Position numbers and translations under genes: made by a program. A stretch of 64,000 nucleotides of DNA from positions 1 through 64,000 of the forward strand of contig SCMT01000020.1 in NCBI GenBank assembly GCA_005502915.1. Reading direction: 5' to 3'. Shown in pieces: positions 47,066-56,317 of the stretch; positions within the stretch are counted from its first letter, which is position 1; each line of letters opens with the position of its first letter. This DNA is from Lysobacteraceae bacterium 2PB. GTDB lineage: Bacteria; Pseudomonadota; Gammaproteobacteria; Xanthomonadales; Xanthomonadaceae. The notes beneath the pieces were generated by a model. The model was given only the letters and a program-made list of their open reading frames with translations. It did no database searches and was not told the DNA's origin.

Positions 47066-48937
47066 ATGTATCTGTCATTCCTGATGCCTTACATCGACCG
47101 GGGATCGGGGCCATTGTACCGCTGGGTCATGCTTGCCCAGATGGCTGCGTTCGAGCCTCACGAGATCGCCTTCATCGCAGATGAACGATACTTCGTCGAG
47201 GAAGGAATTCCTTTTGGCGAGAGCCTGAGCGTCTCGGGCTATTCGTTTACCTGCCCCTCGTTGTCGAAATTCCGTTTGTACGAAAAGCATTCGCTACCGG
47301 AAAGCGCAAGATCGCAAACCGGGAATGAGTCTCACATTGAAACCTTCCATCGTCTGCTGACGACGGAAGACATCGCACTTTCCTCGGCGATACGGGAGGG
47401 ATCACAGGCGCTCCTCAAGGGCGAAAAGGGAAAAGCATTTCTGACCTGGTGCAATTGTCCGAGTCTCAGGCTTGCCGCAAGGGACCTCGGTCTGCCCGTG
47501 ATACACAACGAATTCGGCCCACTCAGAGCGCCTCTGTTCTCGAACACGATCTACTTCGACTTCATGGGAGTGAATGGAAACACCACTCCGGCCAACTGGC
47601 GCGACGAAGCAGAAGTACGCAACCTGATGCAGGGCGCCGAACTGATTGATCCGGATGCCGTTCGCAGACTGCTCTTCCATGGCGAATTCTCACCGCGCCA
47701 AGGGGCGGTCCGCCGGATCGGCGTTGCCCTTCAGGTGGAAGACGACTCCAACATCATTGCTTATTCGAATGGCGTGGATTCACTTCGACTGCTGCACAAG
47801 GCGAGAACTGCAAATCACGGCGCTCATCTTCTCGTCAGGAACCACCCAGGGGCGCACTTTGAATACAAAGGATTCCTCGGGGTAAAGGACACGTCACCGG
47901 ATTCAGTTGCATTCCTCGAGAAGGTATGCGAAGTGCATTCGATCAATTCGAGCGTGCTTTGCGAAGCATTCCTGCTCGGCCTGCCGTACAGGAGCTATGG
48001 GGACTCTGCCATTTCGGCATTTTCTCCCGGAGGAAGGCTTGATTCTCTGGCGTCGAAGGATCGAACACTCGCCCTGAATGCTTTTTTTCTTGGATACCTT
48101 GTCCCGTCCGAGATGCTTTTCAACAAGGACTACTATGAATGGCGACTCAGCAAGCACAGGACACTTGCAGAATGCCATGAGCGCCACTTGGCCATATTCC
48201 GCGGGCAAAAGCATAGACTGGAACGCATGCAGGGCGCTCGCGAAGAGGCTGCAATCAGTACATGCGGAGAAAATGGAAGCCAATGCGATGCCGAGTGGCT
48301 GTCGAACAGGCGGCAGGACCTGCAAATGCAGGCCATGAGCAACGAGCTCGCCTGGCGAAGGAAATCTGTCGCATTGCTCGAAGAGCAGATCTCGGAACTA
48401 TCGAAAAGAGTAAACACACTCGAAAATGAACTTTCGGTACGCGCCGATGCTATATCGTGGCTGGAACAAGCCTTGCAGAGGTCAAACCAGTTTCTCGATC
48501 AAAAGGAGGTCACGATCGCGGAACTCAGGACCCATATCAACGAAAGGAATGATGCAGTCACTTGGTTGGAATCACAGCTGGACGCACACCGGTCTGAACT
48601 GGACACTACCCGGGCATCATTATCTGAGTTGAGGTTCTACCTCGCCAACAGGCTTGAAGCCATTGAATGGCTTGACTCGCAAAGACAATCCCTTGCGGAA
48701 GCCTGTGCACTCTCGGACAAGCAGCAGGTGCAGCTGCGCTCCGAAATAGAACGGATGACGGAAATCACCAAGGATGCCGAATCGAAGTGCGCAGAAATTG
48801 CAGCTGAGAAAGAAAGCCTCGAACGCATGCTATACCGCTTGTCGAACAACATTTCAGATTTCCGCATGCAACGAATTGTTCGCATCTCCGAGGCGCTTCG
48901 TTTAGCGAAATGGATGGAAACCCATGAAAACGAATGA
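47066..48937 (+). CDS. Candidate O-chain terminator: glycosyltransferase-like domain plus coiled-coil ruler
   Basis: 623 residues. The N-terminal ~370 residues (MYLSFLMPYIDRGSGPLYR, LGLPVIHNEFGPLRAPLFSN, AHLLVRNHPGAHF, SINSSVLCEAFLLGLPYRSY) look like a GT-B enzyme of the Kdo-transferase-like kind: HPGAH and the SSVLCEALL region resemble the C-terminal sites of such families. Residues ~420-610 are one long coiled coil with repeats starting at 427, 455, 486 and 521, each with a pattern like ELxxxxxRxxAxxWLExQ. The C-terminal end is basic/amphipathic (FRMQRIVRISEALRLAKWM), suggesting membrane contact. It follows Wzt by six bases. Terminal cap transferase is inferred from domain layout. Confidence 0.75.
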   Translation: MYLSFLMPYIDRGSGPLYRWVMLAQMAAFEPHEIAFIADERYFVEEGIPFGESLSVSGYSFTCPSLSKFRLYEKHSLPESARSQTGNESHIETFHRLLTTEDIALSSAIREGSQALLKGEKGKAFLTWCNCPSLRLAARDLGLPVIHNEFGPLRAPLFSNTIYFDFMGVNGNTTPANWRDEAEVRNLMQGAELIDPDAVRRLLFHGEFSPRQGAVRRIGVALQVEDDSNIIAYSNGVDSLRLLHKARTANHGAHLLVRNHPGAHFEYKGFLGVKDTSPDSVAFLEKVCEVHSINSSVLCEAFLLGLPYRSYGDSAISAFSPGGRLDSLASKDRTLALNAFFLGYLVPSEMLFNKDYYEWRLSKHRTLAECHERHLAIFRGQKHRLERMQGAREEAAISTCGENGSQCDAEWLSNRRQDLQMQAMSNELAWRRKSVALLEEQISELSKRVNTLENELSVRADAISWLEQALQRSNQFLDQKEVTIAELRTHINERNDAVTWLESQLDAHRSELDTTRASLSELRFYLANRLEAIEWLDSQRQSLAEACALSDKQQVQLRSEIERMTEITKDAESKCAEIAAEKESLERMLYRLSNNISDFRMQRIVRISEALRLAKWMETHENE

Positions 48938-49700
48938 CACCCCCATGCTGAGCGTCATCATCACGCTCCACCGCGAGGGGCGACTCGCCCACGCTTCGAT
49001 CATGTCGTTCGCTGCCGCCAGGGAAATCACCGAGAAGACGCATGGCAGGATCGAGTTTGTTTTCGTGCTCGATCGTGCCGACGATATCACACGAGGGATC
49101 GTGATCGCACACCCGGCGCGCAGGCCCGAAGACATCGTCATTGAAGTCGACCACGGTGACCCGGGCGAATCGAGGAATACCGGCATCGCCGCATCCCGAG
49201 GCGATTTCATATGCATACTCGACGCTGACGACCTCGTGTCGAGCAGGTATTTCTCATGCCACCTCGACGCACACTCCGGGCGAGGCGATGACGTCATCCT
49301 CCACCCGGAGATCGTTGTCTGTTTCGGCATGTACAACACGTTCGGCTGGCAAGTTCACCAGCCCGGAAATTTCTTCGACAAGCACGGATTGTTCAGCGTG
49401 AACCCATGGATATCCGCAGTATTTGCGAGCAGATCCGTATTCGCTTCGACGCCATACGTCACGCATCGCACGCAAGCGACTGGTTTCGGCTATGAGGACT
49501 GGCACTGGAACTGCGAGACCTACGCTCGCGGACTCATCCATGAGCTGGCATGGGGAAGCGCCTATTTCTATCGAAGGAAGTACTCGGGGTCACGCAACGA
49601 ATCAGCGCATGGTCAGCGCGCCCTGATTTCCCCTTCGGCGTATTTCGAAACCCTGCACGATCATTACGGCACGGAAAGCCGCCCGGAGACGATCAAATGA
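48924..49700 (+). CDS. GT2 family glycosyltransferase (first of a duplicated pair)
   Basis: 258 residues, GT-A fold. LSVIITLHREGRLAHASIMS is the nucleotide-binding beginning, ESRNTGIAASRGDFICILDA plus DD gives the DxDD metal motif, and FGYEDWHWNCETYARGL carries the ED of the acceptor site. Start overlaps the previous gene by 14 bases, and its own stop overlaps the next start (ATGA). It shares pattern and length with the GT2 at 51072 (FGYEDWHWNCET versus FGFEDWHWHCQT), so the two are paralogues. Likely adds a backbone sugar at the cytoplasmic face. Confidence 0.9.
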   Translation: MKTNDTPMLSVIITLHREGRLAHASIMSFAAAREITEKTHGRIEFVFVLDRADDITRGIVIAHPARRPEDIVIEVDHGDPGESRNTGIAASRGDFICILDADDLVSSRYFSCHLDAHSGRGDDVILHPEIVVCFGMYNTFGWQVHQPGNFFDKHGLFSVNPWISAVFASRSVFASTPYVTHRTQATGFGYEDWHWNCETYARGLIHELAWGSAYFYRRKYSGSRNESAHGQRALISPSAYFETLHDHYGTESRPETIK

Positions 49701-51040
49701 GCAGGTCACTCACCAATTTCGCCGCGCGAGCGCTTCGGCATGTCGCCCGGCGCCTGGACAGCGCCATACCCAAAGCAGTGGACAAAAGCGCTCCGCCTGT
49801 GATGCCCGATTGGCTGGTCGAGGAGATGCATCATGCCGCAAAGTTCGAGGTTCGCCTCGCACCGGACCATGAAGGCTTTTCCAGGTTCGCCTTCTATGCA
49901 GTTCCTGACCGACCGGCTGCTGGGATCGCCTACGCAGAGCTCGAGAAAGCAATAGGCCCTGTCGCTTTCAGCCATGTCATCTTCGTGCCATGGCTGAAGC
50001 GCGGCGGCGCCGATCTGGGAGCGCTTCACCACATCAACATATTGGCCTCGCTTCCATCATCTAATGTGCTTGTCATGTCCACTGAGGCAGCGGATTCACC
50101 TTGGTCCTCGAGGATTCCGGATGGCGTTCGTTTCATCGAATTCGGTTCGATCTGCGGTCACCTTGCCTTCGACGACCAGGTCCATGTCTTGGCGAGACTG
50201 CTCATTCAGCGCGCCCCAGGCATCGTTCATATCATCAATTCGCGAGTGGCCTGGGAAACCGTAAGGAGACACGGCATTTCGATTCGGACACGCAGCCGGC
50301 TGTTTGCATCCCTGTACTGTGACGACTATTCGCCATCCGGAATACCCGTCGGCTATGCGCGCGAGTACCTCGTCGACTGCGCCGACATTCTCGAGAGGCT
50401 CATCTGCGACAATGCCATCTACCCCAGGCTGTGGGAAGCGCAGCTTGGCGTACCCGCATCCCGGTTCCTCGCCGTGTATTTCCCGACTGATTTCGTACAA
50501 GGCCTTGAATATAGAGCCAACCCCGCCGGCAAAGTGCTGTGGGCCGGCCGAATGGATCGACAGAAGCGCCCGGACCTGCTGGCCAGCATTGCACGCCGAA
50601 TGCCTCATCTGACGTTCGATGTCTACGGCGCCTCTCTGCTCGACGACAGCGCCAAAGCGCACCGGTTTCCTGAGAACGTCCGCCTTTTGGGAGCTTATGA
50701 CGGGTTCTCGAGCCTGCCTCATTCTGATTATTGCTGTTTCCTCAATACGTCCGAATGGGACGGGCTTCCCAATGTCCTGCTTGAAGCAACTGCGGCAGGC
50801 CTGCCTATCGCGAGTACGGCTGTCGGTGGAATTACGGACTTCCTCAGCGAGAAGAATGCCTATCTTGCGCCGTTCGACAGCGATGGTGTCTATCTTTCCA
50901 GCATGATCCAATCCCTCATCGATCATCCCGAGACTGCCCACTTGCGCTGGCGCGCCGCGGCAGAGCTGATCAGACAGCGTCACACGCACGATGCGATGAA
51001 AAACAAGCTTGCCGAGCTTCCGGGTTATCTCTCCGTTTGA
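49697..51040 (+). CDS. GT4-like glycosyltransferase, full-length partner
   Basis: 447 residues, GT-B fold. The N-terminal domain contains FSHVIFVPWLKRGGADLGAL and APGIVHIINSRVAWETV; the C-terminal GT4 domain starts near residue 260 (GKVLWAGRMDRQKRPDLLAS) and has the donor-site EWDGLPNVLLEATAAGLPI, matching the EX7E motif. Rhamnosyl- or mannosyltransferases of this kind are frequent in O-antigen loci. It starts on the ATGA overlap with the preceding GT2. A related, half-length gene follows at 51817. Confidence 0.92.
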   Translation: MSRSLTNFAARALRHVARRLDSAIPKAVDKSAPPVMPDWLVEEMHHAAKFEVRLAPDHEGFSRFAFYAVPDRPAAGIAYAELEKAIGPVAFSHVIFVPWLKRGGADLGALHHINILASLPSSNVLVMSTEAADSPWSSRIPDGVRFIEFGSICGHLAFDDQVHVLARLLIQRAPGIVHIINSRVAWETVRRHGISIRTRSRLFASLYCDDYSPSGIPVGYAREYLVDCADILERLICDNAIYPRLWEAQLGVPASRFLAVYFPTDFVQGLEYRANPAGKVLWAGRMDRQKRPDLLASIARRMPHLTFDVYGASLLDDSAKAHRFPENVRLLGAYDGFSSLPHSDYCCFLNTSEWDGLPNVLLEATAAGLPIASTAVGGITDFLSEKNAYLAPFDSDGVYLSSMIQSLIDHPETAHLRWRAAAELIRQRHTHDAMKNKLAELPGYLSV

Positions 51041-51071
51041 TTTTTCCATGTAGACGCGGGACGACGCGCCA

Positions 51072-51824
51072 ATGAAATCTGAATCGATACAGGTATCCCT
51101 GGTCGTGACATTTCACGGCGAGGGAGCGATAGCATCAAGATCGCTTGCCGGCATTGTCCGTTGCAGGAACCACGCGCGCCATTCCGGTATACGCTGCGAG
51201 ATCATTGCAGTCGCGGATCGCGCAGACAGGGCGACCCTATCAAGTCTTCTGGAAGCCGATTTGCTCGAAGACTCCGATCAGCTGATCGAGGTAAGTGTCG
51301 GTGACGTCGGATTGGCCAGAAACGCCGGCGTTTCAATCTCGCGCGGAGAGTGGATCTCGATCAGCGACGGCGACGATTATCTAGGAGAAGCCTGGATCAC
51401 GCGCGCCTTCGCCAAGGCGGCCGGCAAGAGCAGGCGCCATGTATTCCATCCGGAGTGGGTCGCCTATTTCGGCCAGCAGATGTCGATCTGGAGGCAAATC
51501 GGCAGCGATCATCCGGATTTCGACGCTGGCATCCTGCTGGTTGCGAACCCGTGGAATGCCTGCTCGTTTGCACACGCAACGGCCCGGGAAGAGCATCCTT
51601 ACATCGGCGTTTCCCGGCTTCCCGACGGGTTCGGATTCGAGGACTGGCACTGGCACTGTCAGACGCTATCCCATGGCTGCACTCATTCCACCGTCGAAGA
51701 TACGCTCCATCTGGTGAGGATCAAATCACATGGTTCTCTCAACGAATCACACAGGAGCAGGAACGCGATCATACCCAGGACCGACCTCTTTCTTCCGCCT
51801 TTCGATCGGATCGCACATGCTTAG
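51072..51824 (+). CDS. GT2 family glycosyltransferase (second of a duplicated pair)
   Basis: 250 residues, GT-A fold: QVSLVVTFHGEGAIASRSLA at the start, LARNAGVSISRGEWISISDG and DD for the DxD region, and DGFGFEDWHWHCQTLSHG near the end. It is a paralogue of the GT2 at 48924 and stands in the same order relative to a GT4-like gene. It overlaps the next gene by eight bases. Acceptor and donor are unknown. Confidence 0.9.
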   Translation: MKSESIQVSLVVTFHGEGAIASRSLAGIVRCRNHARHSGIRCEIIAVADRADRATLSSLLEADLLEDSDQLIEVSVGDVGLARNAGVSISRGEWISISDGDDYLGEAWITRAFAKAAGKSRRHVFHPEWVAYFGQQMSIWRQIGSDHPDFDAGILLVANPWNACSFAHATAREEHPYIGVSRLPDGFGFEDWHWHCQTLSHGCTHSTVEDTLHLVRIKSHGSLNESHRSRNAIIPRTDLFLPPFDRIAHA

Positions 51825-52848
51825 GCGCATCCTGCGATCACTGGATGTGCATGTCCTTTCCCGACTGCCTGCTCGCATGCAGTTGCTCATCAAGCGCACC
51901 TTGATCGATGTCGCAAGACGGCTGGCGCCAAGATCGATTCCGGAACATGTGCCGGACGGCGCGCTGGTCAGATATCGCGAGCCTCATCAGAAACCGCAGC
52001 GATTACCCCAGTGGGCTATCGACGAAATCGAGAACATCTCTTCCTATTGCGGGGAAGAGCTTAATGCCAAGCACTATCGCTCCCGCACCATCCACTGCCA
52101 TCACACGCCATTCCACAGGGCGGTTGCAGGTCACTCATATTGCAAGATCGCGGATTCGATGCCGATCCAAACGGACGCCATGCTGATCTGCGGCGACCTC
52201 GGCGACTTGCGAAATGTCGCGCAGTGGCACGCCAAGGCGCTGTCGGAGACACATGGCAAATCACTGACCGTCCTGATGACGGAAGGTCGTCGCGAATATC
52301 TGGAGCGACTGGGGCAGAGCCTACAGCTCACCGTCATAGACATGGAGGCGGCGACTTCCGTACTGCATCATGCTCCACACGACAGGCTGATGGTACTGAC
52401 GCATCTGATCCTGCAAATGAGACCCAGGATGGCGCATGTAATCGGGTCCCGGCTGGGGTACGACATGATCCTGCACTACTCCCGGCAGCTTTCAACCCAC
52501 AGCAGGCTGTTCGTGAGTTCGCCCACTTGCGATTGGGACGACGCACTGGCGTTGGCGGTCTCCCCCAAGACCGTAATGGCAGACATCATTTGTCATTCGT
52601 CCTCGGCTGCCGATCGGCTCCGCTCGGGCCTGGGTGACAGGCAGGGGCGCCTGCATGTCGTCCACACGCCATCCCTGGGGGGCGCACCCTGCAGCCTGTT
52701 TCTGCAGGAGAGTGAAGAATGGCAGAGGTTCAAGGATGAGGTCGCGCGTATCACCGGGTACCTCGAGCACCATGCCGCTGGCGAAAGCCTCACCGATCCG
52801 CAGGAGGCCGCATCAACGGAAGGGGATGACCCGGGTGAAGTATACTGA
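51817..52848 (+). CDS. Half-length GT4-like protein, donor-binding domain missing
   Basis: 343 residues. Residues ~65-290 resemble the N-terminal acceptor half of the gene at 49697: LPQWAIDEIENISSYCGEEL corresponds to its MPDWLVEEM start, AKALSETHGKSLTVLMTEGR to ASLPSSNVLVMSTE, and ILQMRPRMAHVIGSRLGYDM to IQRAPGIVHIINSR. Sequence then ends in a hydrophilic tail (TDPQEAASTEGDDPGEVY) with no EX7E domain. So it should not transfer sugar by itself; it may be an accessory subunit of its GT2 partner or a decaying copy. The reading frame is intact, which argues for function. Confidence 0.8.
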   Translation: MLRRILRSLDVHVLSRLPARMQLLIKRTLIDVARRLAPRSIPEHVPDGALVRYREPHQKPQRLPQWAIDEIENISSYCGEELNAKHYRSRTIHCHHTPFHRAVAGHSYCKIADSMPIQTDAMLICGDLGDLRNVAQWHAKALSETHGKSLTVLMTEGRREYLERLGQSLQLTVIDMEAATSVLHHAPHDRLMVLTHLILQMRPRMAHVIGSRLGYDMILHYSRQLSTHSRLFVSSPTCDWDDALALAVSPKTVMADIICHSSSAADRLRSGLGDRQGRLHVVHTPSLGGAPCSLFLQESEEWQRFKDEVARITGYLEHHAAGESLTDPQEAASTEGDDPGEVY

Positions 52849-52880
52849 CACGATCGAAACGTGATCCTAGGCGACCTGCA

Positions 52881-53984
52881 ATGACTCCGATTCCACTCAA
52901 CGATCTCGGACGGCGCACCAGCCCATTCCGTGAGCAGCTAACCGCAGCCGCCGACGCCGTCGTTCAGAGCGGCTACTTCGTGCTCGGTCCGGCCGTCGCG
53001 AAGTTCGAGAATGAATTCGCCGCGTATTGCGGCGCCGAACACTGTATCGGCGTAGCGAACGGCACGGACGCCCTCGAGATCGCCCTCAAGTCGGTTGGCG
53101 TATCGCCTGGAGACCAGGTGGCGCTATGCGCGAACGCCGCCATGTACGGCACCAGCGCTGTTCTTGCTTCAGGCGCTACCCCGCGTTACGTCGATATTGA
53201 ATCCTCGCGTTCAACGATGGACCCTGCCGAACTCGAGCGCATCGCCAACGATTGCGGTAGCCTGCGGGCAGTCATCGTCACCCACCTCTACGGGCAGATG
53301 GCAGACATGGACAAGCTCTCCGCCTGTGCCGCCAGGCATGGGCTCGCCGTAATCGAGGATTGTGCACAGGCACATGGTGCGATTGATTCACGTGGGCGCC
53401 GTGCTGGCAGCATCGGCGATGTCGCCGCATTCAGTTTCTACCCAACCAAGAATCTGGGGGCCATCGGTGATGGTGGCGCGGTAGTGACCCGCAGCGAGCA
53501 GATCGCAACCCTTGCGCGCCAGTACCGGCAGTACGGCTGGACGAGCAAGTACGACAACAGACTGGCAGGCGGGCGTAACAGCCGCCTGGACGAAATCCAG
53601 GCGAGCTTTCTTTCCATCATGCTGCCTTCGCTCGACACTTGGAACCAAAGACGCAGGCAGATTGCTGCCCGCTATTCGCACGAGATCCGCAATCCCCGTA
53701 TCGACATCCATGCATGCGAAGGCATTGATTACGTGGCCCACCTGTACGTGGTGCGATCCCGCGACCGCGATGCCTTGAAGGCGCACCTCGCATCCTGTGG
53801 CGTCGCCTCCGACATCCACTATCCGATTCCCGACCATCGTCAGGCATGCCATCAGGGCCGCTTCGACCACACTGACCTGAATGCGACCGAGCGCGATGCC
53901 GCAACGGTACTGACCCTGCCCTGCTTCCCGGAGCTGACTGACGACGAAGTCAGTCATGTCATCGACGCATGCAACCTGTTCTGA
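52881..53984 (+). CDS. DegT-family sugar aminotransferase (WxcK/FdtB-like)
   Basis: 367 residues, PLP-dependent. PLNDLGRR at the start, ANGTDALEIALKSVGVSPGD, EDCAQAHGA and the lysine site FSFYPTKNLGAIGDGGAVVT are standard for nucleotide-sugar 3-aminotransferases that act on dTDP-3-keto-6-deoxyhexose. With the acetyltransferase/ketoisomerase fusion two genes on, it forms the pathway to dTDP-Fuc3NAc or dTDP-Qui3NAc. rmlA and rmlB, needed for the precursor, are not in the window. It overlaps the next gene by 16 bases. Confidence 0.92.
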   Translation: MTPIPLNDLGRRTSPFREQLTAAADAVVQSGYFVLGPAVAKFENEFAAYCGAEHCIGVANGTDALEIALKSVGVSPGDQVALCANAAMYGTSAVLASGATPRYVDIESSRSTMDPAELERIANDCGSLRAVIVTHLYGQMADMDKLSACAARHGLAVIEDCAQAHGAIDSRGRRAGSIGDVAAFSFYPTKNLGAIGDGGAVVTRSEQIATLARQYRQYGWTSKYDNRLAGGRNSRLDEIQASFLSIMLPSLDTWNQRRRQIAARYSHEIRNPRIDIHACEGIDYVAHLYVVRSRDRDALKAHLASCGVASDIHYPIPDHRQACHQGRFDHTDLNATERDAATVLTLPCFPELTDDEVSHVIDACNLF

Positions 53985-54940
53985 GAGAAGGCCACGATCT
54001 TCCGCAGTACAGCCTCGTTGTCCCGATCTACGGGAACGAATCCGGCATTCCTGCCCTGATTGATGCAATCGGTTTTATTGCGCGCGAAATCGATGGCGAA
54101 TTCGAGGCCATTTTCGTGGTCGATGGCAGCCCGGATCATAGCTATGCGCGCCTCAGGGAAATGCTGCCGGAGGCCTGCTTCAATTCGCAGCTCATTGCGC
54201 TCAACAGGAACTTCGGAGCGTTTGCAGCCATAAGGGCCGGGCTCGGCCTTGCCAGGGGCGCTCACATTGCCGTGATGGCGGCAGACCTCCAGGAGCCCCC
54301 GGAGCTCGCGCTGACCTTCTTTCGAGAGCTTTCGAAGGGAGAGCATGATGTCGCATTCGGCGTGCGGCTTTCGAGAGACGATCCGTGGCATTCGAAGATC
54401 ATGTCATCCCTGTTCTGGTGGACCTACAGGCGGCTCGTGATGCCCGACATTCCTGAGGGCGGCGTGGACATCTTTGCGCTTCAATCGCATTTCCGCGACG
54501 ACCTTCTATCCCTCCAGGAATCCAATTCGAGCCTACTGGCCCAACTGTTCTGGCTTGGAGGTCGCAGGTTGAATGTCGGATACCAGCGGGTGAAACGCCA
54601 GCATGGCAAGAGCGCCTGGACACTGAAGAAAAGATTCCGCTATCTCACCGACAGCATTTTTTCTTTCACGAACCTGCCGATCCGTGTCATGACGTTTGTC
54701 GGCGCGTTCGGTATGGTCGCCGCAGCGATCCTCGGCGCCATCACATTGGTGGCCAAGGCCACCGGGACCATCGATGTGCCCGGCTATGCGGGCATTGTCA
54801 TTGCCGTACTTTTCTTCGGCGCGCTCAACAGCTTCGGCATCGGTATCGTCGGCACATATGCATGGCGAGCCTTTGAGAACACGAAGGCACGCCCGCTCGC
54901 CATCATTCAGACGAAAACCTTTTTCAAGGCAAAGTCATGA
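53969..54940 (+). CDS. UndP-sugar synthase, GtrB/WxcL-like GT2
   Basis: 323 residues. GT-A domain with [49 protein letters not shown] and [11 protein letters not shown], followed by two C-terminal membrane spans ([40 protein letters not shown]), the GtrB/DPM design. It would load a sugar onto undecaprenyl phosphate. Because it sits between the aminotransferase and the acetyltransferase/ketoisomerase, the sugar is probably the 3-acetamido-3,6-dideoxyhexose. Its order matches wxcL in Xanthomonas. Confidence 0.9.
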   Translation: MQPVLREGHDLPQYSLVVPIYGNESGIPALIDAIGFIAREIDGEFEAIFVVDGSPDHSYARLREMLPEACFNSQLIALNRNFGAFAAIRAGLGLARGAHIAVMAADLQEPPELALTFFRELSKGEHDVAFGVRLSRDDPWHSKIMSSLFWWTYRRLVMPDIPEGGVDIFALQSHFRDDLLSLQESNSSLLAQLFWLGGRRLNVGYQRVKRQHGKSAWTLKKRFRYLTDSIFSFTNLPIRVMTFVGAFGMVAAAILGAITLVAKATGTIDVPGYAGIVIAVLFFGALNSFGIGIVGTYAWRAFENTKARPLAIIQTKTFFKAKS

Positions 54941-55878
54941 CCACTCCATTCATCCACGAGAAGGCCATCTGCGAATCGACGGATATCGGCGAAGGCACGC
55001 GAGTCTGGGCATTCGCTCACGTTCTGCCAAAGGCCCGGATAGGCAAGGACTGCAACATCTGCGATGGCGTCTTCATCGAGAACGACGTCATTATCGGAAA
55101 TCGTGTCACGATCAAGTGCGGCGTGCAGATCTGGGACGGCCTGCGCATTGAAGACGATGTTTTCATCGGGCCTAACGCAACGTTCACGAACGACAGATTT
55201 CCCAGAAGCAAGCGGTACCCCGCCGAATTTCCCGTCACCCGCATCGGGAAAGGCGCCTCGATCGGCGCGAATGCGACGATTCTGCCGGGGCTGACCATCG
55301 GGGCCGGCGCCATGATCGGCGCGGGCTCTGTCGTCACTCGATCCGTCCCTCCGAACGCCATTGTGGTCGGTAATCCCGCCCGAATCACGGGCTATGTGAC
55401 CGATAGTGCCGATGGTCCGCGACAGTCGGCAGTCGAACATCAGCAGACTTCACGCCCCAACATTCACTGCAGTGGCGTATCGCTGATGACGATGCCACGC
55501 TACAACGACATTCGGGGATCGCTGAGTGTGGGCCAGTTCCAGCAGGACTTGCCGTTCATTCCTGCCCGCTACTTCCTCGTCTTCGACGTCCCATCGCAGG
55601 AAACGAGGGGCGAACACGCCCACAAGGCATGCCACCAGTTCCTTCTCTGCGTGAGCGGGTCGGTCCGCGTACTGGCCGACGATGGGGTCCACAGGGACGA
55701 GTTCACCCTGGATTCCCCGGACTGCGGCCTCCATCTGCCCCCGATGATCTGGGGGACGCAATATCGCTATTCGGCCGATGCGGTACTGCTCGTCTTCGCT
55801 TCGCACGAGTACGATCCGGACGATTACATCCGCGACTACAGCGAGTTTCAAAGCCTTGCCTCGCAGAAATCCGGATGA
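54937..55878 (+). CDS. wxcM: Bifunctional acetyltransferase / 3,4-ketoisomerase (WxcM-like)
   Basis: 313 residues, two fused enzymes. Residues 1-150 are a left-handed beta-helix acyltransferase with hexapeptide repeats ([57 protein letters not shown]), as in FdtC/QdtC. Residues ~175-310 are a cupin ([60 protein letters not shown]) like FdtA/QdtA ketoisomerases. The same fusion is WxcM in Xanthomonas campestris. It isomerises dTDP-4-keto-6-deoxyglucose and later N-acetylates the amino sugar. Galacto or gluco product is not decidable here. Confidence 0.93.
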   Translation: MTTPFIHEKAICESTDIGEGTRVWAFAHVLPKARIGKDCNICDGVFIENDVIIGNRVTIKCGVQIWDGLRIEDDVFIGPNATFTNDRFPRSKRYPAEFPVTRIGKGASIGANATILPGLTIGAGAMIGAGSVVTRSVPPNAIVVGNPARITGYVTDSADGPRQSAVEHQQTSRPNIHCSGVSLMTMPRYNDIRGSLSVGQFQQDLPFIPARYFLVFDVPSQETRGEHAHKACHQFLLCVSGSVRVLADDGVHRDEFTLDSPDCGLHLPPMIWGTQYRYSADAVLLVFASHEYDPDDYIRDYSEFQSLASQKSG

Positions 55879-56267
55879 GAGTCCATCTTCGCCGGGCCCT
55901 TGATGGCAGAAGATCCGAGTTCGTCCGATTCCTGATCGGAGGGATTTCGAACACGGTTTTCACTTATGCGATCTACCTGCTCCTCCTGATGTTCTTCCCG
56001 GCGATGCATTCGTATATCGTGAGCTTCATCATCGGAATCGTCTCCGGCTACGTGATCAATACTCTTTTTGTTTTCTGCTCGAAGCTCAATCTCAAACGAT
56101 TCGCCGTGTTTCCACTCGTACAGCTGGTGAACCTCTTGGCGGGCAGCGCAATACTCTGGGTCGGCATCCACACCATCGGCCTCGACGCGCGTGTTGCGCC
56201 CCTGCTATCGATAGCAGCCACCATTCCGATCAACTTTGTCCTGTCCAGAGTCGTCGTCAAGCATTAG
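55875..56267 (+). CDS. GtrA-family membrane protein
   Basis: 130 residues with four membrane spans: [75 protein letters not shown]. The [11 protein letters not shown]...N segment is typical of GtrA, thought to flip UndP-linked sugars to the periplasm. It starts on an ATGA overlap with wxcM. Together with the GtrB- and GtrC-like genes it completes a three-part O-antigen modification set. Confidence 0.92.
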   Translation: MRVHLRRALDGRRSEFVRFLIGGISNTVFTYAIYLLLLMFFPAMHSYIVSFIIGIVSGYVINTLFVFCSKLNLKRFAVFPLVQLVNLLAGSAILWVGIHTIGLDARVAPLLSIAATIPINFVLSRVVVKH

Positions 56268-56317
56268 CCAGTGCTTGCCGAACTTTTCCGTTGAACATTT
56301 CCGAAAGGCCAGTCACC

